A program made the position numbers and the translations under genes. Positions 6,094 through 12,095 of a stretch of 12,095 nucleotides of DNA are shown in pieces. The DNA is taken from assembly GCA_003599475.1 (NCBI GenBank), contig QZKK01000185.1:1-12095 (forward strand), read 5' to 3'. The notes under the pieces were generated by a model. That model saw only the letters and a program-made list of their open reading frames with translations. It did no database searches and was not told the DNA's origin. Position 1 is the first letter of the stretch. Every line of letters begins with the position of its first letter. Origin of the DNA: Desulfobacteraceae bacterium (lineage in GTDB: Bacteria; Desulfobacterota; Desulfobacteria; Desulfobacterales; SURF-15).

Positions 6094-6135
6094 GAACGTC
6101 GAACATCGAACATCCAACGTCCAACATCGAATTAA
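6094..6135. repeat. Clear heptamer repeat array (GAACATC-type units)
   Basis: Six successive 7-bp units run in perfect phase: GAACGTC, GAACATC, GAACATC, CAACGTC, CAACATC and a divergent GAATTAA. Five of the six share (G/C)AAC(A/G)TC. This is the cleanest member of the period-7 family in the window. It lies in the non-coding divergent spacer, well away from the start codons on either side. Confidence 0.8.
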
Positions 6136-6138
6136 GGA
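6118..6138. repeat. Dispersed 21-bp element, copy 1
   Basis: This copy starts CGTCCAACATC and ends AATTAAGGA, and matches 7753-7773 at 19 of 21 positions in the same orientation. It overlaps the right end of the heptamer array, so the second copy may be an array remnant. Confidence 0.7.
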
Positions 6139-6182
6139 ATAAGGTCAATTTTAAAAAATTCATGTTCTTCTTTGTGTCTTGG

Positions 6183-6217
6183 TGCCTTTGAGGCAAAATT
6201 TTCAGAAGTTTTTGCCT
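6183..6217 (+). promoter_or_regulatory. Overlapping, mutually exclusive hairpins upstream of the glycosyltransferase gene
   Basis: AGGCA (6191-6195) can pair with TGCCT just upstream (6183-6187, 3-nt loop). The longer AGGCAAAA (6191-6198) can pair with TTTTGCCT downstream (6210-6217, 11-nt loop). Both cannot form at once. The first hairpin is followed by AAATTTT. The arrangement resembles an attenuator but could also be a by-product of repeat-like sequence. It ends 33 nt before the glycosyltransferase ATG. Confidence 0.35.
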
Positions 6218-6250
6218 TGATCAATCCCGAAGCGGCGCGGCTGGGCTTAT

Positions 6251-7093
6251 ATGATTTTAAGAAATGAAGGACCCCCCGTCAGTGTGGTGATTCCGACCTT
6301 CAACCGGGGATGGATCATCAAGGAAGCGATCGAATCGGTGCTTCGGCAGAACTATCCGAATTTCGAGCTGATCGTGGTCGACGACGGTTCCACCGATGAT
6401 ACCGCCCTGATCCTCGATCACTATGGAGACAGGATCGTTTCGATCCGGCAGGAGAATGCGGGAGTGAGCGCGGCCAGGAATCGCGGGATCCGTGAGGCTT
6501 CCGGAGAGCTGATCGCATTTCTCGATTCGGACGATCTGTGGCTGCCCGGAAAGCTGAAGCGGCAGGCTGAATTTTTGGAAGCCGATCCCGGGGCTTGCAT
6601 CTGCCAGACGGAGGAGGTCTGGATTCGAAACGGCTGCAGGGTCAATCCGAAAAACAAGCACCGGAAGGAATCGGGGATCATCTTCGAGCGGTCACTGGCG
6701 CTTTGCCTCGTGAGTCCCTCTGCGGTGATGATCCGGCGCCGGCTCTTCGATGAAGTTGGGCTCTTCGACGAAAACCTCCCGGCTTGCGAGGATTACGATC
6801 TTTGGCTGCGGATCGGCTGCCGCTATCCGGTGTATCTGATCGAAGAACCCCTGATTGTTAAGCGCGGCGGCCATGCCGATCAGCTTTCCAGGGCTTCCGG
6901 GCTGGATCGGTTCCGAATCGATGCCCTGATCAAAATCATCGAATCGGGGCAGCTTGCGGAAAAGCAGCGGCAGGCAGCCGTCGAAACCCTGACCAGGAAG
7001 TGCAGGATTTATGCAAACGGCTGCCTGAAGAGGGGAAAGAAGTCGGAAGCAATGGATTGTATCGAGCTTGCGGAGAAATACGGGAAGAGCTGA
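6251..7093 (+). CDS. Family 2 (GT-A fold) glycosyltransferase
   Basis: This 280-aa cytoplasmic enzyme is predicted to transfer a sugar from a nucleotide-sugar donor, probably to a cell-surface polysaccharide or lipid-linked glycan. The N-terminus shows the GT2 signature PPVSVVIPTFNRGWIIKEAI (8-27). VDDGSTDDT (43-51) binds the nucleotide, ENAGVSAARNRGI follows (68-80), and the metal-binding DxD is D92-S-D94 in AFLDSDDLWLPGKL. The acceptor-side ED motif is E180-D181 in ACEDYDLWLR. The tail GGHADQLSRASGLDRFRIDAL (207-227) is a familiar C-terminus of short GT2 enzymes. There is no membrane segment. The ATG at 6251 has no good Shine-Dalgarno, but a later start would cut the first strand. It stands alone, without other glycan genes, so donor and acceptor are unknown. 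Confidence 0.93.
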   Translation: MILRNEGPPVSVVIPTFNRGWIIKEAIESVLRQNYPNFELIVVDDGSTDDTALILDHYGDRIVSIRQENAGVSAARNRGIREASGELIAFLDSDDLWLPGKLKRQAEFLEADPGACICQTEEVWIRNGCRVNPKNKHRKESGIIFERSLALCLVSPSAVMIRRRLFDEVGLFDENLPACEDYDLWLRIGCRYPVYLIEEPLIVKRGGHADQLSRASGLDRFRIDALIKIIESGQLAEKQRQAAVETLTRKCRIYANGCLKRGKKSEAMDCIELAEKYGKS

Positions 7094-7165
7094 AAACAAA
7101 AAAGAGAAGATGTCTCGAAAAAAGACTGACATTTCCATCGATAATTGATAACCGATATCCGTCGT

Positions 7166-7193
7166 TGAACTTTAAACTTTCTGCTTTGAGCTT
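7166..7193. repeat. Heptamer array directly before the 184-aa gene
   Basis: Four 7-bp units in phase: TGAACTT, TAAACTT, TCTGCTT, TGAGCTT. The last ends 3 bases before the ATG of the next gene, so the array occupies the place of its ribosome-binding site. Confidence 0.6.
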
Positions 7194-7196
7194 CTA

Positions 7197-7751
7197 ATGG
7201 ACATCGATGCACAAACCACTATCCAGGCGCTGAAAACCTACAAGGCGCAGATTACCGAGATGGACCGCAAGGTTCAACTGTTCTTATCCGACCGGCAGCG
7301 GCATCCATATCCGAAATATCAGGAGCTCATCGATGAAATCCGCCGGTTTGAAAACGGGGTCTACAGAATAAAATTCGGTTTTCAGAACACGGAAGTGCAT
7401 ATGCGCCTCGACAGCCTGATGCATTCCCTGCTTGTCTATGAGCAGGCTTGGAAACGACTGTTCGAACGGGATTTGGAAAATTATCAAAAGGGGAGGTCCC
7501 CTTCCCTCGATTCCGCACCTCCTGAGCCGCCCGCGGAAGAACGCCACCCTCTGATCGATAAGGTATATGCCTTTGCCCGGAAGAAGTGGGCGGAGTCGGG
7601 CATCGAGGAAATAGAATCCAGAGAAGCGCTGGCAAAAAGGCTTCTTCCGGAATATCAGTCCGCACGGAAGAGCTTGAAAGAGGGTGAAAGGATTTCGGTC
7701 GTATACGATCCGGGGAGCCGCCGGGTCAAACTTACGGTTAAAAAGAGCTGA
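7197..7751 (+). CDS. Uncharacterised 184-aa cytoplasmic protein, two-part, charged
   Basis: I do not recognise this protein with confidence. There is no signal peptide or membrane helix. Residues 1-105 look largely helical and charged, with a segment reading FGFQNTEVHMRLDSLMHSLLVYEQAWKRLFERDLENYQKG. The pattern of F.F..., a short L-rich helix, Y...W.R and a terminal E..G-type helix loosely recalls the MXAN_5187 C-terminal domain of delta-proteobacteria; this is a weak, by-eye resemblance. A Pro/Ser-rich linker (about 106-122) leads to a second part (HPLIDKVYAFARKKWAESG.., then GERISVVYDPGSRRVKLTVKKS) that ends in a predicted beta hairpin. ATG 7197 is the first ATG after an in-frame stop at 7173. 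Its only ribosome site is a weak GAG (7188-7190) inside a heptamer repeat. Length, balanced composition and codon use like its neighbours support a real gene. It converges on hrpA. Confidence 0.75.
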   Translation: MDIDAQTTIQALKTYKAQITEMDRKVQLFLSDRQRHPYPKYQELIDEIRRFENGVYRIKFGFQNTEVHMRLDSLMHSLLVYEQAWKRLFERDLENYQKGRSPSLDSAPPEPPAEERHPLIDKVYAFARKKWAESGIEEIESREALAKRLLPEYQSARKSLKEGERISVVYDPGSRRVKLTVKKS

Positions 7752-7752
7752 C

Positions 7753-7773
7753 CGTCCAACATCAAATTACGGA
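7753..7773. repeat. Dispersed 21-bp element, copy 2, between converging stop codons
   Basis: This matches 6118-6138 at 19 of 21 positions (differences at unit positions 12 and 18). It fills the space between the TGA of the 184-aa gene (7749-7751) and the hrpA stop (7774-7776) almost exactly. CCGT and ACGG at its ends can also form a short stem around a 13-nt loop, too weak to call a terminator. Confidence 0.7.
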
Positions 7774-10700
7774 TCACACCATACGATTGATCTCGCCGAT
7801 TTTGGCCTCTAGCCGCTTTTCGGATACAGGTCGTGCGGTGCCGAGCTCCTGGGCAAAGAGCGAGACCTTGTACTCTTCGATGAGCCAGAAGAGATTTTCG
7901 ATCTCGGTCCGTTTTTCCTCGGAAACGGAAGAGGAGAGCCCGTCCAGAAAGGATTCGAGCTTTTCCGTATACCGCTTCAGACGCGATTCTCTTACCTGAT
8001 CCTTCTCCATATCGGCAAGCCCTCTCCGGGCTCGAATGACGATCGCCCCGATATAACGCACGAGATGATAAAGCTTTTCCGCACTGTACAATTCGATGAA
8101 GTTTTCCGGAACGAGTTTCTGCAGCTCGTCTTTTATTCTGCTCAGATACGTTTTTACCACTCCTGCGGCGGGGCCAAAGGCGGGGTTCCCGATCGATACG
8201 GTTTCAAGCCGGGAAAGGGCCGTCCGGGCGTCGTGATAGGCGTTCAGTACTGCGGCGACCCGTTCGCTTTTTTCTTTCCCTTTCTCAAAAAGCAGCGGCC
8301 TTGCCTCCTCTGCGAGGGCAGAGAAGGCCGCTCGCGACCGGATGTCGATCGAGAAAAGATCCGAAAGAAGACTCTCGTAGATGCGATCTTCGACCGCTCG
8401 GGTGCCTCCGAAATGCATTGCCGGTGTTTTCATGCCGGCCGGCAGGGCAAGCGACCTCTTGAGAAACCTCAAATCTTTCGAGAGGGCAATCGAATAGAGC
8501 CCTGCAACCCCCCTCTTATGAGAGCGGAGCGCTTCGCTGCGGTGCTCGAAGAGCCGCAGGTTGATGCCGTCGCCTGTTTTTTCAAGTCCCGGATAGTAGG
8601 CCCACCGGAGGCCGTCTTTGCCGCCGATCTCGATCGATTCCGGCAGGTCTCCGAAATCCCAATCGCATACCCCCGATTTTTTCCAACGGTTCATGGCCTC
8701 GGGTAATTCGGGCGTTCTTGCGCCTGCCGCGACCGTCCGGGTCAGAACCGACTTGTCTCTCGATGCTTCTACTTCTTTGCCGGCTAAATCCGTGAGCGCA
8801 ATCCGCATGGCCAGATGCTCGGGAACATCTTTGAGCGACCAGGCAGAGGCCGGAATATCCACTCCGAATCGCCGGTAAATGAAGCGGCTCAATGCATTGG
8901 CCAGCGGCTCTTCTGTCTTCGGCATTTCTTTTGCGATCGTATCCGCGGTATCGGCAATGGGAACCAGTTGTTTTCGATAGTTTTTGGAAAGCGCCCGGAT
9001 CATGGCGGCCGCCTTTTCCTTCAGAAGTCCGGGAATTCCCCAGTCCACGGCATCGGGAGGAATCGCAGAAGCCGCCGAAACCGGGATCTTGACCGTTACA
9101 CCGTCTTCGGCGTTTCCGGGATCGAATCGATATTCGAGGGAAAATTCGCTTTTTCCCAGGAAAACCGCATCCGGGTAGAGGGCAAGCTCCTCCCGGCCGG
9201 GAAGATATCGGAGCAGGGATTCCCGATCCATCTTCAGAAAATCGTCGGATCCTCTTTTCTCGATCGCTTTTTTGAGCATCCGGATGTCACAGATTCCGGG
9301 GATTCGATCCCTGTAAAACCGAAGCATCTCCTCTTCTTCGATCATCAGGTCCCGTCTCCGGACGCGGTTTTCGATGTCCTCGATTTCGGCCGTCAGGTTC
9401 CGGTTGTGCTCGAGAAAGCCGAGGCTCTCCCTGACATCGCAGCGGACCAGAGCATCGCGCAGAAAAAGATCCGATGCCGTTTCAGGGTCGATCGGCCCGA
9501 ATGGAACCGTCCTGCCGGGATCGATGATTAGGCCATAGAGGCTTACCTGTTCCGTGACGACGACTTCCCCCCGGCGTCTTGACCAGCGGGGGTTCAAGTA
9601 AGTATACCTGCACTGGTCTTTACCGATTTCTTCCAGCCACCGGTTGTCGATGTTTGCGGTATTCCGGGCGAAAAGCCGGGATGTCTCGACCATTTCGGCG
9701 GCCATGATCCACTGTTTTCCCCGGTTGAAAATCGATGACCCCGGAAAGATCATCGCCTCCCTCCCCTTTGCGGCCCGGTAGATGTTTCCCTCCTTCTTTT
9801 CTCCGATATTGGAAAGAAATCCGCTCAGGATCGATCGGTGGACGGCCGAATAGCCTTCTGGAAACGATTCGGCCGCTTCAGGGGAAAACTTCCGCTTCCG
9901 GGCTGCGCCGGTGAAGCCGGCCTCCTGTAGGATGCCCCAGATCTGGGAGTGGACATCCCGCCACTCCCGCATCCTCCGATAGGAAAGAAAGCTCGCCTTA
10001 CAGAAGCGTTTCATCGCCGAAATCGTCTTTTCCGCCTTGAGCGTTTCGTGGTACCGCTTCCAGATGTTCAACAGGGTGATGAAATCGGATTCGGGGTCCT
10101 GAAACGCCTTGTGTACAGAGTCCGCCTCCTTCCGTTTCTCGGCAGGCCGCTCTCTCGGATCCTGAATGGAAAGTGCCGATGCGACGACCACGATCTCCTT
10201 GAGACAACCCTCCTCTCCGGCATGAATCAGCATCCGGGACAGCCTGGGATCGATCGGCACGCGGGCCATCAGGCGTCCTCTGTCGGTCAGCGCGTACCCG
10301 ATTGCCTCCTGCGGCGAATGCACGATGGCGCCGAGCTCCGTGAGAAGATCGAAGCCGTCCCGGATGTTTTTGGGGGCCGGTCTGTCGATGAACGGAAACG
10401 TCTCGATGCTTCCGAGCCTGAGCGCGATCATTCTCAGGATCACTTCCGCCAGGTTCGATCGCAGAATCTCAGGCCGTGTGAACATTTCCCGGGACTCGAA
10501 ATCCTCTTGCGGATAGAGCCGGATGCAGATCCCGTTTTCGACCCTTCCGCACCTTCCCTTCCGCTGTTCGGCGCTGCTTCTGGAAATCGCCGCAACCGGG
10601 AGAGCCGTCGTCCGCGTCCGCGGCGAATAGCGCGAGATCCGCGCAAGCCCCGTATCGACCACATACCGGATCCCGGGAATGGTGAGGGAGGTTTCGGCCA

Positions 10701-11745
10701 CGTTGGTCGCTACGATGATCTTTCGCCCCGGGGGCCTCGAAAAGACCTTCGACTGCTGGTCGCCGGACAGCCGGGCAAAGAGCGGAAAAATCGCCGCTCC
10801 CCGATATCCCCTTCCTTCGATCAGCTCGCAGGTCTCCCGAATGTCCTGTTCGGTCGGCATGAACACCAGGATGTCCCCGAAGGGGCTCTCCTTTACGATC
10901 GAATCGATTGCATCCACGGCAAGATCGATGTAGGTGCCGTCATTTTCGTCGATCCCCTCGGTTTTATACCGGACCTCCACCGGGTACATCCGGCCGGAGA
11001 CCTCGATGATCGGCGCACGGTCGAAGGCATGCGAGAATTTTTCCGTATTGATGGTCGCCGAGGTGACGATCAGCTTCAGATCCCTCCGGCGCAGGAGCAG
11101 GTTTTTTAAAATCCCCAGGATGAAATCGATGTTCAGACTCCGCTCGTGCGCTTCGTCAACGATGATTGTATCGTAGCGAGTCAACAGGGGATCTCCCTGG
11201 GTTTCGGCCAGAAGGATTCCATCCGTCATCAGCTTGATGTAGGTGCCTGCCCCCGTTTGATCGCTGAAGCGGATCTTGTACCCCACGGAGCGGCCGATCT
11301 CTTCCCCGAGCTCTTCGGCGATCCGACGGGCCACCGAGGTGGCGGCGATCCTTCGCGGCTGGGTGCAGCCGATCATGCCTGCGACCCCCCTGCCGGCTTC
11401 CAGGCAGAATTTCGGAATCTGGGTGCTCTTCCCCGAGCCGGTATCGCCGGAGACGATGAGCACCGGGTGCTTTCGAATGGCGGAGACGATCTCCTCCTTC
11501 TTTGCGGTGATCGGAAGCGCATCGATATATTCCGGCCGGGGACGGCCGGCTTGGCGATCCAAACGGATCTGGATGGAGGCGAGCAGTCTTTTCTCGACGG
11601 CAGCGAGCCTGGCCCGGCGCTTTTCTTCGGAGATGCGGGACCGCCGGATGCGCCGAAGCTCCCGGGCGACGGCGTACCGGTCGGACAGCATGGCATGAGA
11701 GAGCTGCGCTTCGATCTTTTTCAGGCTGAGTTTCTGTTGGGTCAT
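7774..11745 (-). CDS. hrpA: DEAH-box ATP-dependent RNA helicase HrpA
   Basis: This 1323-aa cytoplasmic SF2 helicase is close in length to E. coli HrpA (1300 aa). Helicase motifs, numbered from ATG 11745: GDTGSGKST (100-108), TQPRRIAA, DEAH (197-200), SAT (229-231), TNVAETSLTIPG and QRKGRCGR (394-401). The helicase-associated winged-helix/ratchet region follows (about 430-540). Then comes an OB-fold region with the HrpA hallmark FPGSSIF..., MAAEMVETSRLFAR and SLYGLIIDPGRTVPFG. The long C-terminal DUF3418-type domain runs to the end. HrpA acts on RNA and has been linked to fimbrial mRNA processing and to rescue of stalled ribosomes in E. coli; the role here is inferred by family. The frame extends 16 codons further to a TTG at 11793, but that extension overlaps the promoter and a repeat. 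ATG 11745 has a short GGA ribosome site 6 nt upstream. No frameshift or missing motif is seen. Confidence 0.95.
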   Translation of the reverse strand: MTQQKLSLKKIEAQLSHAMLSDRYAVARELRRIRRSRISEEKRRARLAAVEKRLLASIQIRLDRQAGRPRPEYIDALPITAKKEEIVSAIRKHPVLIVSGDTGSGKSTQIPKFCLEAGRGVAGMIGCTQPRRIAATSVARRIAEELGEEIGRSVGYKIRFSDQTGAGTYIKLMTDGILLAETQGDPLLTRYDTIIVDEAHERSLNIDFILGILKNLLLRRRDLKLIVTSATINTEKFSHAFDRAPIIEVSGRMYPVEVRYKTEGIDENDGTYIDLAVDAIDSIVKESPFGDILVFMPTEQDIRETCELIEGRGYRGAAIFPLFARLSGDQQSKVFSRPPGRKIIVATNVAETSLTIPGIRYVVDTGLARISRYSPRTRTTALPVAAISRSSAEQRKGRCGRVENGICIRLYPQEDFESREMFTRPEILRSNLAEVILRMIALRLGSIETFPFIDRPAPKNIRDGFDLLTELGAIVHSPQEAIGYALTDRGRLMARVPIDPRLSRMLIHAGEEGCLKEIVVVASALSIQDPRERPAEKRKEADSVHKAFQDPESDFITLLNIWKRYHETLKAEKTISAMKRFCKASFLSYRRMREWRDVHSQIWGILQEAGFTGAARKRKFSPEAAESFPEGYSAVHRSILSGFLSNIGEKKEGNIYRAAKGREAMIFPGSSIFNRGKQWIMAAEMVETSRLFARNTANIDNRWLEEIGKDQCRYTYLNPRWSRRRGEVVVTEQVSLYGLIIDPGRTVPFGPIDPETASDLFLRDALVRCDVRESLGFLEHNRNLTAEIEDIENRVRRRDLMIEEEEMLRFYRDRIPGICDIRMLKKAIEKRGSDDFLKMDRESLLRYLPGREELALYPDAVFLGKSEFSLEYRFDPGNAEDGVTVKIPVSAASAIPPDAVDWGIPGLLKEKAAAMIRALSKNYRKQLVPIADTADTIAKEMPKTEEPLANALSRFIYRRFGVDIPASAWSLKDVPEHLAMRIALTDLAGKEVEASRDKSVLTRTVAAGARTPELPEAMNRWKKSGVCDWDFGDLPESIEIGGKDGLRWAYYPGLEKTGDGINLRLFEHRSEALRSHKRGVAGLYSIALSKDLRFLKRSLALPAGMKTPAMHFGGTRAVEDRIYESLLSDLFSIDIRSRAAFSALAEEARPLLFEKGKEKSERVAAVLNAYHDARTALSRLETVSIGNPAFGPAAGVVKTYLSRIKDELQKLVPENFIELYSAEKLYHLVRYIGAIVIRARRGLADMEKDQVRESRLKRYTEKLESFLDGLSSSVSEEKRTEIENLFWLIEEYKVSLFAQELGTARPVSEKRLEAKIGEINRMV

Positions 11746-11763
11746 GGAAATCCGTATGATATA

Positions 11764-11793
11764 AAAATAACAGCAAGCGTTCAGGGGTTTCAA
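11764..11793 (-). promoter_or_regulatory. Candidate hrpA promoter
   Basis: On the minus strand TTGAAA (complement of 11788-11793) matches the -35 at 5/6. After 18 bp comes TATTTT (11764-11769), a 4/6 -10 with an extended TGn element. The start point would be near 11757, giving a leader of about 12 nt before ATG 11745. The upstream edge of the -35 overlaps a heptamer array. Confidence 0.4.
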
Positions 11794-11811
11794 AGGTCCA
11801 AGGTTCAGAGG
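11791..11811. repeat. Heptamer array touching the hrpA promoter
   Basis: Three units in phase: CAAAGGT, CCAAGGT, TCAGAGG. The first two differ at two positions. The array overlaps the last bases of the -35 candidate of hrpA. Confidence 0.4.
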
Positions 11812-11903
11812 GTAAGAACTGCGCTGGTTTTCAGGTTTTCAACCCTAAAATATGGAAGGATCAAAAAGCCTTCGTTGAGCCCTATCCATTGAAATTTCCG
11901 ACC

Positions 11904-11932
11904 GTTGAACCTTTTAACGCTGAACCAGTAAA
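11904..11932. repeat. Heptamer array (TGAAC-type units) upstream of hrpA
   Basis: Read from 11905 the units are TTGAACC, TTTTAAC, GCTGAAC, CAGTAAA. An AAC or AAA core recurs every 7 bases. It is degenerate but of the same character as the arrays at 7166 and 6094. Confidence 0.5.
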
Positions 11933-12038
11933 CGGCTGCAAATAACATGCTGTGCCTTTACGGGAATCACCAATGATGCAATATAAGGAAATGATGCCAT
12001 ATTTTCAACTGAATGAAGAAGCTGAAGCCCTGAAATAG

Positions 12039-12066
12039 CTGAAAGTTGAAAGCTCAAAGAGATGAA
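12039..12066. repeat. Heptamer array (TGAAAG-type units) near the window end
   Basis: Units CTGAAAG, TTGAAAG, CTCAAAG, then a divergent AGATGAA. Read on the minus strand they become CTTTGAG, CTTTCAA, CTTTCAG, which resemble the units at 7166-7193 in opposite orientation. Confidence 0.5.
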
Positions 12067-12095
12067 CGAGAAGAAAGCGCAAGGCGGAAAGAGAG

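Larger units (their letters stand above)
5907..6250. other. Divergent spacer between kinase and glycosyltransferase genes
   Basis: This 344-bp region holds the kinase promoter at its left end, a heptamer array (6094-6135) in the middle and overlapping inverted repeats (6183-6217) at its right end. I see no gene. Between 5950 and 6090 I see no clear structure. I could not find a convincing -35/-10 pair for the rightward glycosyltransferase gene. Confidence 0.5.
11794..12095. other. Non-coding region upstream of hrpA to the window edge
   Basis: I find no supported gene in these 302 bases. The region contains period-7 arrays at 11791-11811, 11904-11932 and 12039-12066, and a paired TTTTCAGG / TTTTCAAC near 11837-11852. 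A 21-codon plus-strand frame (11973-12038) has no recognisable content. Any gene to the right must start beyond the window. Confidence 0.5.

Noticed and set aside
6094..6135. Possible CRISPR-like repeat array
   Set aside because: The units are only 7 bp, contiguous and without spacers, and no cas gene is nearby.
9949..11109. Plus-strand open frame of 386 codons inside hrpA, plus other long antisense frames
   Set aside because: It is a mirror of the helicase core in GC-rich DNA. The minus strand has all DEAH-helicase motifs.
11746..11793. Sixteen-codon N-terminal extension of HrpA from a TTG
   Set aside because: The extension (CCYFYIIRIS) is unlike HrpA N-termini, starts in a repeat, and covers the likely promoter. 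ATG 11745 is a better start.
11973..12038. Small plus-strand frame of 21 codons starting MMQYKEMM
   Set aside because: It is too short and unrecognised, and its end runs up to a heptamer array. It may be chance or the remnant of a gene.

Overview
The window looks like a chromosomal stretch of a Gram-negative anaerobe, most likely Desulfobacterota or a related delta-proteobacterial lineage. This rests on a TAXI-type TRAP transporter, a full-length HrpA helicase, moderate to high GC genes, and intergenic spacers made of short degenerate AT-richer repeats. The lineage is an inference from gene content; there is no rRNA or tRNA to anchor it. The left edge probably contains a break: a plus-strand short-chain dehydrogenase (SDR) and a minus-strand TRAP permease run into each other tail to tail near 207-230, and both lose their 3' parts there.

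Left half (1-5906). After the SDR fragment every gene is on the minus strand. Read in the direction of transcription they are a DctB-like, dCache-containing sensor kinase with a NarL-type (HisKA_3) core (5906-3765), a NarL/FixJ-family response regulator (3373-2735), a TAXI-family periplasmic solute receptor (2343-1300), and the fused TRAP permease (1054 to about 209). The simplest reading is a two-component system that senses an organic acid outside the cell and controls the adjacent uptake system. The spacer between regulator and receptor genes holds a near-perfect 19-bp palindrome and a promoter-like sequence. A strong stem-loop lies between receptor and permease genes, where it could set a high receptor to permease ratio. 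The kinase gene has a perfect TATAAT so close to its ATG that the mRNA may be leaderless.

Right half (5907-12095). A plus-strand family 2 glycosyltransferase (6251-7093) and a plus-strand 184-aa protein of unknown function (7197-7751) converge on a minus-strand hrpA gene (11745-7774). Only 22 bp separate the last two stop codons. These genes have no obvious functional link with each other or with the transporter.

The most unusual non-coding signal is a family of degenerate 7-bp-period repeats, with units such as GAACATC, TGAACTT and TTCAAAA. They occur in four spacers: 3374-3764, 5907-6250, 7094-7196 and upstream of hrpA (11791-12066). A related 21-bp element occurs at 6118-6138 and again, at 19/21 identity, filling the gap between the 184-aa gene and hrpA. 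I see no CRISPR array, tRNA, rRNA, insertion sequence or phage gene. The best candidates for something undescribed are the hybrid sensor next to the TRAP system and the heptamer repeat family.
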